In this document: positions 35,254 to 43,262 of the stretch, piece by piece
Numbering within the stretch: the stretch's first letter is position 1
How the letters are laid out: each line of letters opens with the position of its first letter
Source: JAUPVL01 sp964481235
Lineage (GTDB): Bacteria > Patescibacteriota > Saccharimonadia > CAILAD01 > BJGX01
Length of the DNA: 64,000 nt
Direction: 5' to 3'
Assembly: GCA_964481235.1 (NCBI GenBank)
Contig: CAYZYH010000001.1
Span: forward strand, 1-64,000
Made by a program: the position numbers and the translations under genes
The notes under the pieces: generated by a model
The model's input: only the letters and a program-made list of their open reading frames with translations
The model's database searches: none
What the model was told of the DNA's origin: nothing

Positions 35254-35850
35254 CTACTCTACACCAAGTTCTAGGCGAGAAAAACGCTTAATTACGATGT
35301 TTTCGCCAAGTTTACCAATGAGTTCTTTAGTGAGTTGTTCAATAGTTTTACTGTCGTCTTTAATAAATGGCTGATCTAGCAAACATACTTGCTCGTACCA
35401 TTTCTTAAGTTTGCCTTCTACCATTTTGTCGGCAAACTCGGCTGGCTTACCACTAGCCAACACCTCTTTTTTAATTGTGTCGGTTTCTTTTTTTAACTCT
35501 CTTGGGTCAACGGTTGCGCTAGACAAATAGGTAGGGTTAGTAGCAGCAATGTGCATAGCTACATCACGAGCAAAATTTTTGAAGTCTTCGGTGCGAGCCA
35601 CAAAGTCGGTTTCACAATTTATTTCTACTAATACACCTATTTTTTCACCGTGCACATAGCTCTCTATTACACCATTGCCAGCCACTCTATCGGCTTTTTT
35701 ACCTGCCTTGGCAATGCCTTTTAGGCGCATTAGCTCTACAGCTTTATCAAAATCACCTTTAGACTCGGTAAGTGCAGCTTTGGCGTCCATCATACCTGCG
35801 CCTGTTACGTCACGTAGCTTTTTTATGTTTTCTATTGTAATATCGGCCAT
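35254..35850 (-). CDS. tsf: Elongation factor Ts
   Basis: 198 residues from the ATG at 35850, 1 nt after the rpsB stop. An upstream in-frame extension into rpsB is rejected. The N-terminal UBA-like domain has LRDVTGAGMMDAKAAL; the core has CETDFVARTEDFKNFARD, the EF-Tu contacting segment. The length matches the short form of EF-Ts found in many lineages. A GAGGGAG Shine-Dalgarno lies inside the rpsB end. Confidence 0.97.
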   Translation of the reverse strand: MADITIENIKKLRDVTGAGMMDAKAALTESKGDFDKAVELMRLKGIAKAGKKADRVAGNGVIESYVHGEKIGVLVEINCETDFVARTEDFKNFARDVAMHIAATNPTYLSSATVDPRELKKETDTIKKEVLASGKPAEFADKMVEGKLKKWYEQVCLLDQPFIKDDSKTIEQLTKELIGKLGENIVIKRFSRLELGVE

Positions 35851-35851
35851 T

Positions 35852-36658
35852 TTATTCTCCCTCTTCAACTGACTGCTCAGTAGCGGTCTTAGCTTTGTAC
35901 TCTTGAGCACCTTTAGAGGCTGCATCGGCAACTTTTGCGGTAACTAGCTCAATCGCCTTAATAGCATCATCATTGCAGGCTATCGGAAACTCAACAAGTT
36001 CGGGGTTGGCATTGGTATCGGCAATAGCAATTACCGGAATATTTAACTTACGAGCTTCAAGAATAGCGTTGTCTTCGCGTGGCATATCTACTACGTATAG
36101 TGCAGCAGGAAGTCCGTGCATATCACGTACACCATCAAACATTTGTTTGAGTTTGCGCAATTGATCTTCTAAAACTACTTTTTCTTTTTTAATTACACCC
36201 TCAAAATCGTTTTCGGTCTTTTGAGATTCTAATTTTTTAAGCCTCTGAATACGCAATGTAATGGTATCGAGATTGGTGAGCATACCACCAAGCCAACGGT
36301 GGGTTACAAAAGGCATTCCAGCCTCGCGAGCATGTTTTTCTACTATAGACTTAGCTTGTCTTTTGGTGCCGACAAAAAGTATCTGGCCACCTTGTTTAGC
36401 AATCTCGTAAGCAGTTTTTTCGGCCACCTCTAGTTGCCTAGCGGTAATAGTTAGATCAATAATATGTACTCCAGATCTAACACCAAAAATATATGGCTTC
36501 ATCTTAGGGTTCCAGCGGTCGGTACGTTGACCAAAATGTGCACCAGATTCTAATAGTTGCTTGAGTATGGGGTCTATTTTTGTTGCTACAGTTTTCTTTG
36601 CTGCGGTAGCTTTTTTTGCAGTAGCCTTTGTAGTGCTACCTGTTGTCTTACTTGGCAT
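35852..36658 (-). CDS. rpsB: Ribosomal protein uS2
   Basis: 268 residues. GAHFGQRTDRWNPKMKPYIFG (given as GAHFGQRTDRWNPKMK) and GTKRQAKSIVEKHA are typical of uS2. A Lys/Thr/Ala-rich N-terminal extension of about 27 residues (TGSTTKATAKKATAAKKT) precedes the usual start and is not part of the E. coli protein. The Shine-Dalgarno AAGGAG is 5 nt from the ATG. It heads rpsB-tsf-frr-uppS-rseP-CPBP. Confidence 0.97.
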   Translation of the reverse strand: MPSKTTGSTTKATAKKATAAKKTVATKIDPILKQLLESGAHFGQRTDRWNPKMKPYIFGVRSGVHIIDLTITARQLEVAEKTAYEIAKQGGQILFVGTKRQAKSIVEKHAREAGMPFVTHRWLGGMLTNLDTITLRIQRLKKLESQKTENDFEGVIKKEKVVLEDQLRKLKQMFDGVRDMHGLPAALYVVDMPREDNAILEARKLNIPVIAIADTNANPELVEFPIACNDDAIKAIELVTAKVADAASKGAQEYKAKTATEQSVEEGE

Positions 36659-36800
36659 ATCGCTCCTTCTTTCGTTGTATTAGTGCCCCAAGCGGGAGGA
36701 GTTATTACTAATACTGTTGCGTTAATTTTTTGACTCATCAATGATAACAAATTTTCTGCAATCAGTCAATTATCTAGGCCTGAAATGACTAAAATTAGGG

Positions 36801-36806
36801 TATACT
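36801..36806 (+). promoter_or_regulatory. -10 box predicting a leaderless mRNA for the DMT permease
   Basis: TATACT with 6 nt to the ATG at 36813. The -35 region is weak and there is no Shine-Dalgarno. Confidence 0.6.
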
Positions 36807-36812
36807 ATCGTT

Positions 36813-37745
36813 ATGCAAAAAAAACTTAAGCTTAATAATAAATGGTTTTGGGTAGGAGTGTTGGCAGCAGTAATAAGTGCACCCAATGCCACAATTGTAA
36901 AATACGTAACCAATAGTATAGACCCATTTGTATTTAGCGCCTTGCGTTTTGCACTTATTGCGGTTGTTACAACTCCATATATTTTTATTGCCCGTCACAA
37001 GTTCAATACAAAGAACTTAAAATACGCCATTTTAGTAGGTCTATTTATGACTATAGCAATATTTACATACGTGTGGGCTATTCGGCTTAGCCAAGCTAGT
37101 TATGTTACCATCATCACTCTACTTACACCTATAATTTTTGTGCTGTTATCTATTAGGCTTACCGGCGATAAAATAAACAAGCGTAGCATTGCAGGCATCA
37201 CTTTGGCCGCACTTGGAGCATTTATTATTATTGCCCTACCAATTGCTATACAGCAAAAAGCCCCAGCTCAATTTTACCCATTAGCCAGCTTGCTAGCGCT
37301 ACTTAATACTGTTAGCTTTCCACTTGCCATTATCTATTCAAAAAAATCCAATGAATCGGGGCTACCACTTACATCTATATTTTCTATTTCGTCGTGGATA
37401 GTGCTAACTTTTTCTGTTATGTTTATTGTTCTTTTTGTGCCTATTAAATCTGTAACACTTAGCTGGGACATAATATTTGGCATTGCATACTCAGGTATTG
37501 TCGTGGCCTTAGTAGCAAGAATAATCGGGGTAATGAGTTATGAACATATTGGCTCAGCTGTAACTAGCGCCATTGCTTATGCCGAGACACTTCTGGCAGT
37601 TACGCTACCAATAGTTATATTGGGTGAAAAAATATCTATATATATGGTATTGGGTGGAATCTGTATACTTCTTGGTGTTTACTTAGCCGAACATCATCAC
37701 AGCAACAAGCATAAACGACACTATTTATTCTATAAAAGTCACTAA
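36813..37745 (+). CDS. EamA-family (drug/metabolite superfamily) permease
   Basis: 310 residues with ten predicted membrane helices in two EamA repeats (about 10-140 and 160-300). The second repeat has the conserved AIAYAETLLAVTLPIVILGEKIS pattern (given as YAETLLAVTLPIVILGE). A His/Lys-rich cytoplasmic tail ends the protein. These carriers export or import small metabolites; the substrate cannot be told. It is one of few plus-strand genes in this region, probably a single transcript, convergent with the next gene, 5 nt away. Confidence 0.92.
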   Translation: MQKKLKLNNKWFWVGVLAAVISAPNATIVKYVTNSIDPFVFSALRFALIAVVTTPYIFIARHKFNTKNLKYAILVGLFMTIAIFTYVWAIRLSQASYVTIITLLTPIIFVLLSIRLTGDKINKRSIAGITLAALGAFIIIALPIAIQQKAPAQFYPLASLLALLNTVSFPLAIIYSKKSNESGLPLTSIFSISSWIVLTFSVMFIVLFVPIKSVTLSWDIIFGIAYSGIVVALVARIIGVMSYEHIGSAVTSAIAYAETLLAVTLPIVILGEKISIYMVLGGICILLGVYLAEHHHSNKHKRHYLFYKSH

Positions 37746-37750
37746 ATCAA

Positions 37751-38326
37751 CTAAGCTTTTCGACCCGTCATACCGAGTAGTTTGGTTTGGGCGTCGGCAT
37801 CTTTAGTAACTTTTACTTCTGGGCCAAATACACCCATTTTGCGCCAATCTTCAGCTTGTGGTGAAATAACTTTATATAGTTCTTCTACCAGCTCGGCTGG
37901 CAACTCGGTACTGGCACCAATAAATTTGGCAATATCGTAAGCTCGCAGCGCTCTAAAATATGAGATGTGCAGTAAGTAATCTTTGGCAGGCCAATCGCCA
38001 TAGCTCAAGTGCACTATTTTGTCGGGCTCGCTAAATACCCCTACTATCATTTGAGTCTCACCAGCGATAGCCTTAAAGCGCTTTATTGGGTCTTTACCCA
38101 GCAAGTTGCCATCGTATTTGCTGCCTACCTGCTCAATAGTTTTGCCTGATAGAACATCGGGCACCCATATTTCGTCATAGAGATGATAATTAATAACTTC
38201 GCGCAATGTACTAGCCTTGTCGGTAATATAGCTAGGTACTTTTTGGTCCCACTGATCGTCTTTAATCTGTTCTACTACGCTCACAAATGTCTTATCGGCC
38301 AAAATAAATAGTTCTTGTGGTGTCAT
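37751..38326 (-). CDS. DinB/MDMPI-like four-helix protein
   Basis: 191 residues from the ATG at 38326, selected because GGAG lies 6 nt upstream. The length and the helices (ELFILADKTFVSVVEQI, VINYHLYDEIWVPDVLSG, YLLHISYFRALRAYDIAK) resemble the N-terminal metal-binding domain of mycothiol-dependent maleylpyruvate isomerases and TIGR03086-type proteins. Possible metal ligands are the histidines at VINYHLYDE and LLHISYF. The activity is unknown; in Actinobacteria related proteins use thiols or act as detoxification enzymes. Confidence 0.65.
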   Translation of the reverse strand: MTPQELFILADKTFVSVVEQIKDDQWDQKVPSYITDKASTLREVINYHLYDEIWVPDVLSGKTIEQVGSKYDGNLLGKDPIKRFKAIAGETQMIVGVFSEPDKIVHLSYGDWPAKDYLLHISYFRALRAYDIAKFIGASTELPAELVEELYKVISPQAEDWRKMGVFGPEVKVTKDADAQTKLLGMTGRKA

Positions 38327-38408
38327 AACAGTCTCCAATTAATACTTAATATTATAGCACTGTTATTGATCCCTAGACTTTAATTTTTATAACTTAGTCT
38401 AAATATTA

Positions 38409-40196
38409 TTAACCAGCAATATCAAACTTCTTCAGTTTAGCCTTACCAGCCTTAGTCTTGCTGATAGTCTGAAGCTCAAGCAGCTCGGCATATATGCCAT
38501 CTTTACGGTTGGCCAACTCGGCTGGGCTACCTACCTCGGCTACTTTACCTCCTTTAATACCCACAATGGTGTCAACATTAGAGATAGTACTAAGACGGTG
38601 AGCAATAATTAGAGTAGTGCGGTTTTTCATTAATCTCTCTAGGGCTTGCTGCACCTCATGCTCAGCCTTACTATCTAAGCTACTAGTAGCTTCGTCTAGT
38701 ATTAAAATAGGTGGGTTTTTCATGATAGCGCGAGCTATAGCAATGCGTTGTTTTTGCCCGCCACTTAGTTTTACACCCCTCTCACCTATCTCACTATCAA
38801 AGCCTCTAGGCAGTTTTTTGATAAATTCATAAGCATTGGCAGCCTTAGCGGCGGCAATAAGGTCTTTTGTGGCCGGTTTATTTTGGCCATAACCAATGTT
38901 AGATTTAATAGTACCCGAGAAAAGCTGTGGCTCTTGAAACACCACCCCAATACTTCGACGCAAACTCTCTTGGCTAACGTTGTTTACGTCGTTGCCATCA
39001 ATTAAAATTCTACCTTTGCTAACCTCATAAAACCGCAGCATAAGATTGGCTAACGTGCTCTTACCCTCACCACTTTCGCCCACAAGGGCCAATTTTTTGC
39101 CAGGTTCAATTACAAAGCTAATATCTTGTAGTACCTTCTTCTCTTTATCATAAGCAAAATCTACGCTCTGGTACTCAACCATACCTTTTTTTACCTGAAG
39201 CTTTTTGGCCCCTTTAATATCAGTGATGTCGGCTTGCAGGTCCATAATCTCAAAGTAATCTTTACTACCTGCTGTTGCGCGCTGCAGGGCATCAATAATA
39301 AAACTGCTGCCAAATAATGGAAATTGAGCTTGAGTAGACAGAGTTAGCAGTAGCGTCATAGTACCTAAGTTATATACGCCTATATAGGCTTGGTAGATAA
39401 TTACTCCTGTTATAGCTGTAAAAATTATGTTTAGCGCCAACCGGCGATACACATCGTAGCGATGCCACTCTATAGATTGGTCTTTAGATTGATGTTCAAT
39501 CGCTCGTCGCTTGTTGCCATAAAACAACAACTCACTGGCCTCCATTACAAAAGATTTTACTACTCGCACCTGGGCAATCGACTCCACAAATCGACCATTA
39601 CCGACATCGAGATTTTTATTTATTCCCTCTTGGTGTCGTTGCCACCCCTTGCTACTCAGGTGAGTTATCCAGATATAAATTGGGAATATTATGGCTAGCA
39701 AAAGCGCCACGGGCCAGCTATAAAAAGCGATTATTACCAGGGTAATAATCGTAGTTAAGAAAAACTGCACAAAATTATTGGCCAGAGTCTGCATAAGAGT
39801 AGCAATCGTAACTATCGATCTATCGAGACGGGCAGTGATTTTACCAGTAATCTCGTTGTCATAATAACCAATAGGTAGCTCCATAAGGTGAGAAAAATAC
39901 CGCTCTGAGAGCAGGCTGTTGAGCTTTACGCTCATCATATCGCCCCAGTAGCCGTTGAGATTAGATAGTAGAGTAGCTACCACGCTTGCTGCTCCGCCGA
40001 CTATAACTAACCCTATAAAGAAGCTAAAAGGCACATTATTGCCAGCATATTTACTAACAATGCCATCTACCAAGCCCTTGGTAATAAAAGGAACTACTAG
40101 GTTGAGTAGAGCAATTATAACTACAGCAATAGAAATAGCCACATAATATGGCCACAGCTGTTTAGAATATTTAATTATCTTCCAAATTGCTCTCAT
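38409..40196 (-). CDS. ABC transporter, fused permease and ATPase (MsbA/exporter type)
   Basis: 595 residues. Six membrane helices in the first about 320 residues are followed by a nucleotide-binding domain with Walker A GESGEGKST (about 376-384), signature LSGGQKQR and Walker B ILILDEATSS. The H-loop follows in IIAHRLST. It is a half-transporter that should dimerise; lipid, peptide or drug export is possible. No partner gene is adjacent. The start is ATG with a weak GAAAGAAC upstream. Confidence 0.93.
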   Translation of the reverse strand: MRAIWKIIKYSKQLWPYYVAISIAVVIIALLNLVVPFITKGLVDGIVSKYAGNNVPFSFFIGLVIVGGAASVVATLLSNLNGYWGDMMSVKLNSLLSERYFSHLMELPIGYYDNEITGKITARLDRSIVTIATLMQTLANNFVQFFLTTIITLVIIAFYSWPVALLLAIIFPIYIWITHLSSKGWQRHQEGINKNLDVGNGRFVESIAQVRVVKSFVMEASELLFYGNKRRAIEHQSKDQSIEWHRYDVYRRLALNIIFTAITGVIIYQAYIGVYNLGTMTLLLTLSTQAQFPLFGSSFIIDALQRATAGSKDYFEIMDLQADITDIKGAKKLQVKKGMVEYQSVDFAYDKEKKVLQDISFVIEPGKKLALVGESGEGKSTLANLMLRFYEVSKGRILIDGNDVNNVSQESLRRSIGVVFQEPQLFSGTIKSNIGYGQNKPATKDLIAAAKAANAYEFIKKLPRGFDSEIGERGVKLSGGQKQRIAIARAIMKNPPILILDEATSSLDSKAEHEVQQALERLMKNRTTLIIAHRLSTISNVDTIVGIKGGKVAEVGSPAELANRKDGIYAELLELQTISKTKAGKAKLKKFDIAG

Positions 40197-40234
40197 AAAG
40201 TTCTTTCAATTGTACGCTACTTGAATAAATTTAA

Positions 40235-40260
40235 AAACCCTCCTAAATATAGAAGGGTTT
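40235..40260 (-). terminator. Terminator after the small membrane gene pair
   Basis: AAACCCTCCTAAATATAG with the complementary AAGGGTTT forms a hairpin. The upstream A-run becomes a T-run on the minus strand. It lies 5 nt past the stop at 40265. Confidence 0.75.
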
Positions 40261-40264
40261 GAGT

Positions 40265-40456
40265 TTACCTATCGGTAGCTTGGCTATTTGGGGTAGTACC
40301 AAAAATCAAATACGAAATTACACAAGACACAAATACTGCACCAATAGCAGACATTTTACTTGGGGCCGCTAAAATACTCTGGGACGCTACTAAGTAAACA
40401 ACCAAAGTTATTAATCTGCTCTTGGCCAGATTTTTTGCAAGTCTTTCTGGGCTCAA
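40265..40456 (-). CDS. Putative small membrane protein
   Basis: 63 residues with two hydrophobic segments (about 14-32 and 36-54). The start would be TTG, 9 nt after the stop of the preceding small membrane gene, without a Shine-Dalgarno; translational coupling is possible. A terminator directly follows the stop, which supports a real gene end here. Function unknown. Confidence 0.5.
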   Translation of the reverse strand: MSPERLAKNLAKSRLITLVVYLVASQSILAAPSKMSAIGAVFVSCVISYLIFGTTPNSQATDR

Positions 40457-40465
40457 TTGGTTTTG

Positions 40466-40804
40466 TTACATTTTGTTATAGAAGAAAAAAAGCACTCCCA
40501 AAAGAATTATAATCACCACGCCCAGCGCCACCAGTATCTTGGTTTGGCTGATAGGTTCTCTTGGTGGGTTTTCAGATAGTAGGGTATCTACCTTGTCAGA
40601 TTCAAGTTCTTCTGGAGTAATATTGAGATGATCGTCTATAATAACTTCTTTACTAGCATATTTTAAGCTTTCTGAGCCTTTTTGGGGGCTATTTGATGTA
40701 TTTTTCACCTTTGCACGGCTATTTTCAGGCTTTGTAGTTACAGAGCTATTTTGAGCTCGTTTTTGAGCTTGACGACGTTTTTTAGATTTAGACTTTTTGG
40801 CCAT
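40466..40804 (-). CDS. Small single-pass membrane protein with a basic N-terminus
   Basis: 112 residues. The first about 20 residues are almost all Lys, Arg and Gln (MAKKSKSKKRRQAQKRAQ), a middle acidic part follows (TPEELESDKVDTLLSE), and a C-terminal membrane helix (about 88-108) ends two residues from FYNKM. It is therefore tail-anchored with the basic domain in the cytoplasm, suited to binding nucleic acid, ribosomes or acidic lipids (inference). AAAGGAGG lies 8 nt before the ATG. Confidence 0.75.
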   Translation of the reverse strand: MAKKSKSKKRRQAQKRAQNSSVTTKPENSRAKVKNTSNSPQKGSESLKYASKEVIIDDHLNITPEELESDKVDTLLSENPPREPISQTKILVALGVVIIILLGVLFFFYNKM

Positions 40805-40930
40805 TATTTGCCCTCCTTTATCTAATACAATCTGTATTTATTATTATAGCAGGTAAATAAAATCCCTCTGAGTATATTAGATGCTCGTTATAGTTATCTA
40901 TATTTAGGTATTGAAGCATAATTGCAGTAG

Positions 40931-40955
40931 ATAAAACCCCCTAAAACTAGGGGGT
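40931..40955 (-). terminator. Terminator of the paralogous two-gene membrane operon
   Basis: ACCCCCT (40936-40942), loop AAAACT, AGGGGGT (40949-40955). On the minus strand it is followed by TTTTAT, 11 nt after the stop at 40967. Confidence 0.85.
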
Positions 40956-40966
40956 GAAATAGATAA

Positions 40967-41317
40967 TTAATCTGGTTCTCTAAACAAAATTTCGCGCATT
41001 TCTGCCTTGAGTTTGCTTGCATAGTGGAAGGATATTATAGATAGTAATAGACTGGCCATCGGTAGGCTACCCATAACAAACCCAAGCAAGTAAGCATCTT
41101 TTGACTCGATTGGTAAACTGCCGTTATCAGCTACAGAGAAGACTATTGTAGCCATAGCAACAATTATTACTATCTGTGCCATTAATACTGCCAAGCATAC
41201 TCTTTTGAGATTTATGAGGTGTAGTTTTTCTGAGTCGTTAGCATCTAGGGCCAAGATCTCAGCAGTGCTTGGTAGTCTACCCCTATTGGCTTGATATGCA
41301 TTGGTAGTACTGTTCAT
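40967..41317 (-). CDS. Small two-helix membrane protein, paralogue of its neighbour
   Basis: 116 residues. An N-terminal motif RGRLPSTAEILALDAND precedes two membrane helices (about 42-63 and 78-100) and a short charged tail. The opening matches the upstream gene product (NRIPTTKEILQSTDD), so the two are tandem duplicates that have diverged. The ATG overlaps the upstream stop by 4 nt. Function unknown; heterodimer formation is a reasonable guess from the coupled translation. Confidence 0.7.
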   Translation of the reverse strand: MNSTTNAYQANRGRLPSTAEILALDANDSEKLHLINLKRVCLAVLMAQIVIIVAMATIVFSVADNGSLPIESKDAYLLGFVMGSLPMASLLLSIISFHYASKLKAEMREILFREPD

Positions 41318-41670
41318 TGCTCTGCCTCTCTTGGGCCGGTTTCTTCTGGTGTTGTGTTGGCGTTGTTGTTAGCTGAAATGGCGAATAAGCTCGTCATTTG
41401 ATTGGTGTAGGAAAATACTCCTACAATTAAGGCCAAATAAAACAATACTCGCCAACCAGATGAAGGATCAATTGGTTTACCCTCAACAACGTATAAAAAG
41501 GTATTGAGAGTAATAAGAAATACACTAAATGAATTAACTACAAAACATATTTTGAAGAAAACCGACCAATTCCTGTCGCTCAACAGTTGAGATTGCTCAT
41601 GAATATCATCAGTACTCTGTAAGATCTCTTTTGTCGTTGGTATTCTATTGAGAAGTAATGGCAATTGCAT
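41314..41670 (-). CDS. Small two-helix membrane protein, paralogue of its neighbour
   Basis: 118 residues. RIPTTKEILQSTDD at the N-terminus is followed by two membrane helices (about 38-60 and 75-97) and an Asn/Thr/Glu-rich tail. It is the first gene of the coupled pair. AAGGA lies 6 nt before the ATG. Function unknown. Confidence 0.7.
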   Translation of the reverse strand: MQLPLLLNRIPTTKEILQSTDDIHEQSQLLSDRNWSVFFKICFVVNSFSVFLITLNTFLYVVEGKPIDPSSGWRVLFYLALIVGVFSYTNQMTSLFAISANNNANTTPEETGPREAEQ

Positions 41671-41827
41671 GCTCTATCCTTGAGGTGGTAGGTGCGATTA
41701 CATGAGTTAATTATACCATATTGGTTAGTAATTTAGATTGACGCTATTTTGGCCTTATTTCAACCTGTCAAGCATAAATACTACTTAATTTTTAACCTGT
41801 TAGCCTGAATTATTCACAAAATAACTA

Positions 41828-41856
41828 TTGACAAAAGTGCTTATGTTTGGTATACT
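41828..41856 (+). promoter_or_regulatory. Consensus promoter of the Rpf-like gene
   Basis: TTGACA (41828-41833), 17-nt spacer, TATACT (41851-41856). The predicted start is near 41863, giving a leader of about 125 nt before the ATG at 41988. Confidence 0.88.
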
Positions 41857-41863
41857 AGCGGTC

Positions 41864-41967
41864 GTTCTGTAGATGGGTCGAATTTGAACCCCCCACAGAA
41901 CAGTTGAAATAACATTAATCGAAAGGAGTACGACGCGTCAGCTGAACCGCCACTCTCAATTTATTGA
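41864..41967 (+). other. Structured 5' leader of the Rpf-like gene
   Basis: GTTCTGT (41864-41870) pairs with ACAGAAC (41895-41901). Inside it GGGT pairs with ACCC. A second hairpin CTCAAT-TTA-TTGAG is at 41954-41967. Between them an AAAGGAG is not followed by any start codon at normal distance. GCGTCAGCTGAACC (about 41935-41948) faintly resembles the conserved 3' core of c-di-AMP (ydaO) riboswitches, which control rpf genes in Actinobacteria. The rest of that consensus is missing. Confidence 0.4.
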
Positions 41968-41987
41968 GATCGACGTATTCAACAACT

Positions 41988-42569
41988 ATGCGCCTAATAC
42001 CCCAAGCAGCCATTGCTATTGCAATGATTGCACAACAGGTGATTGCCACGGTACAAGTACCACTCACCGAAACAGCTAAGGCTGCCGAAGCCACAACTGT
42101 TGTACCAAGTAACTACACATTGACAATTAACACAAAAGCTCCTGGTGCTCTTGAGCTTAAAGCCAAAAAGGGATCATTCGACACCGATGTTGTTGCTCCT
42201 CTTAAGGCCGCTCAAGCTGCCAAAGCTGCTGAAGCCCAAAAGGCTGCAGAGGCTCAAGCTGCTGCTAACCAAGCTGCTGCTGTTGCGCGCGTAAGTGCTG
42301 CTCCAGCTAAGGCTAAACTGGTTATTGGTGGTGACGACGCTTTTGCTCAGTTACGATACTGTGAAGCTGGTGGTGACTATAACAAAAACACCGGTAACGG
42401 TTACTATGGTGCCTACCAGTACGATATACGTACCTGGGGCAACTATAGTGGTTATGCCCGCCCTGACCTTGCTCCTCCAGAGGTGCAAGATGCCAAGGCA
42501 CGTGCCACCCAAGCCGCACGTGGTTGGTCTCCATGGCCTGCCTGTGCACGTAAGCTTGGATTGTTATAA
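41988..42569 (+). CDS. Secreted Rpf-like (transglycosylase-like) muralytic protein
   Basis: 193 residues from the ATG at 41988 (a TTG at 41964 is a less likely start). The signal peptide is followed by an Ala/Lys/Glu-rich helical spacer (about 65-100) and a C-terminal resuscitation-promoting-factor fold, FAQLRYCEAGGDY, NTGNGYYGAYQYDIRTW, close to mycobacterial Rpf. The catalytic Glu is residue 126. Rpf domains cleave glycan strands and in Actinobacteria wake dormant cells. In an episymbiont it could act on its own or on host wall (inference). Signals are a consensus promoter, a structured leader and a terminator. There is no Shine-Dalgarno directly before the ATG. Confidence 0.9.
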   Translation: MRLIPQAAIAIAMIAQQVIATVQVPLTETAKAAEATTVVPSNYTLTINTKAPGALELKAKKGSFDTDVVAPLKAAQAAKAAEAQKAAEAQAAANQAAAVARVSAAPAKAKLVIGGDDAFAQLRYCEAGGDYNKNTGNGYYGAYQYDIRTWGNYSGYARPDLAPPEVQDAKARATQAARGWSPWPACARKLGLL

Positions 42570-42604
42570 GCAGCTGTTCTAAACAGAAAGCTAAAACAAA
42601 AGCA

Positions 42605-42632
42605 AAAAGCTCCCTATAAACGGGGGCTTTTT
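42605..42632 (+). terminator. Terminator of the Rpf-like gene
   Basis: AAAAGCTCCC, loop TATAAAC, GGGGGCTTTTT (42605-42632). A second copy of the AAAGCCCC arm follows at about 42640 and may serve the convergent gene ending at 42661. Confidence 0.85.
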
Positions 42633-42660
42633 GTATATAAAAAGCCCCAGGTTGTTAAAC

Positions 42661-43110
42661 CTAGAGCCGATAGTCGAAGTCTAGCCACCAATCGGTAAGA
42701 TCAAACTCGACCGCATTGATAGTAGAAAATGCAATACGCACTACTTCGAGCGCCTTAGTTTTGTAATTAGGTAGCTTACTAATACTAGTAGCAATAGCCA
42801 AATAAGCTGCCTCTCCAGGTACATTACCTACAAACTCTACTCGCCACAACCAGCCAATAGTGGAATAGTTGGTGTGGCTAGGTTTTGATGGGTTGGGGTG
42901 GCGAACTGTACACTTTTGCCCCATGTAGGGCTTAAAAGCTGCCGTAATTTCGGCTTGAAAGTCTCGAACACCAATTGGGTTGCTAAGACCTTGCTTGGAG
43001 CGCTCAATAGCCCACTTGTCGCGCATTTCGTGGCCCAAGTCGTCTTTTTCTAACACTACAGCCAAACAACGCTCTCGGGCTTTGATAATTATCTCGGTGC
43101 AATCAGGCAC
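42661..43110 (-). CDS. Unknown soluble protein
   Basis: 149 residues from the GTG at 43110, chosen because GGAG lies 6 nt upstream; a TTG four codons earlier overlaps this signal. It is a compact alpha/beta protein with Cys in PDCTEIII and KARERCLAV, a basic-aromatic stretch (PSKPSHTNYSTIGWLWRV) and an acidic C-terminus (DLTDWWLDFDYRL). I do not recognise a family. It is convergent with the Rpf-like gene and divergent from pyrF. Confidence 0.65.
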   Translation of the reverse strand: MPDCTEIIIKARERCLAVVLEKDDLGHEMRDKWAIERSKQGLSNPIGVRDFQAEITAAFKPYMGQKCTVRHPNPSKPSHTNYSTIGWLWRVEFVGNVPGEAAYLAIATSISKLPNYKTKALEVVRIAFSTINAVEFDLTDWWLDFDYRL

Positions 43111-43262
43111 AACATACTCCAAATTGAGATGTACAAAACAGCTCTAATGTAGCACCTCAGCTACGATTATTCAAGACACCATTACGCACATGCTTGATGT
43201 TTGAGCCTAAAGTTGTAACAATATACAGGATTTATCCGTACCTTCAAACGAGAGGCAAAAAG

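Noticed and set aside
41870..41905. Minus-strand sequence GGGTTCAAATTCGACCC resembling a tRNA or tmRNA T-arm
   Set aside because: The T-stem does not pair correctly around a TTCRANY loop and no matching acceptor, anticodon or 5' half lies nearby. It is better explained as the stem of the rpf leader.
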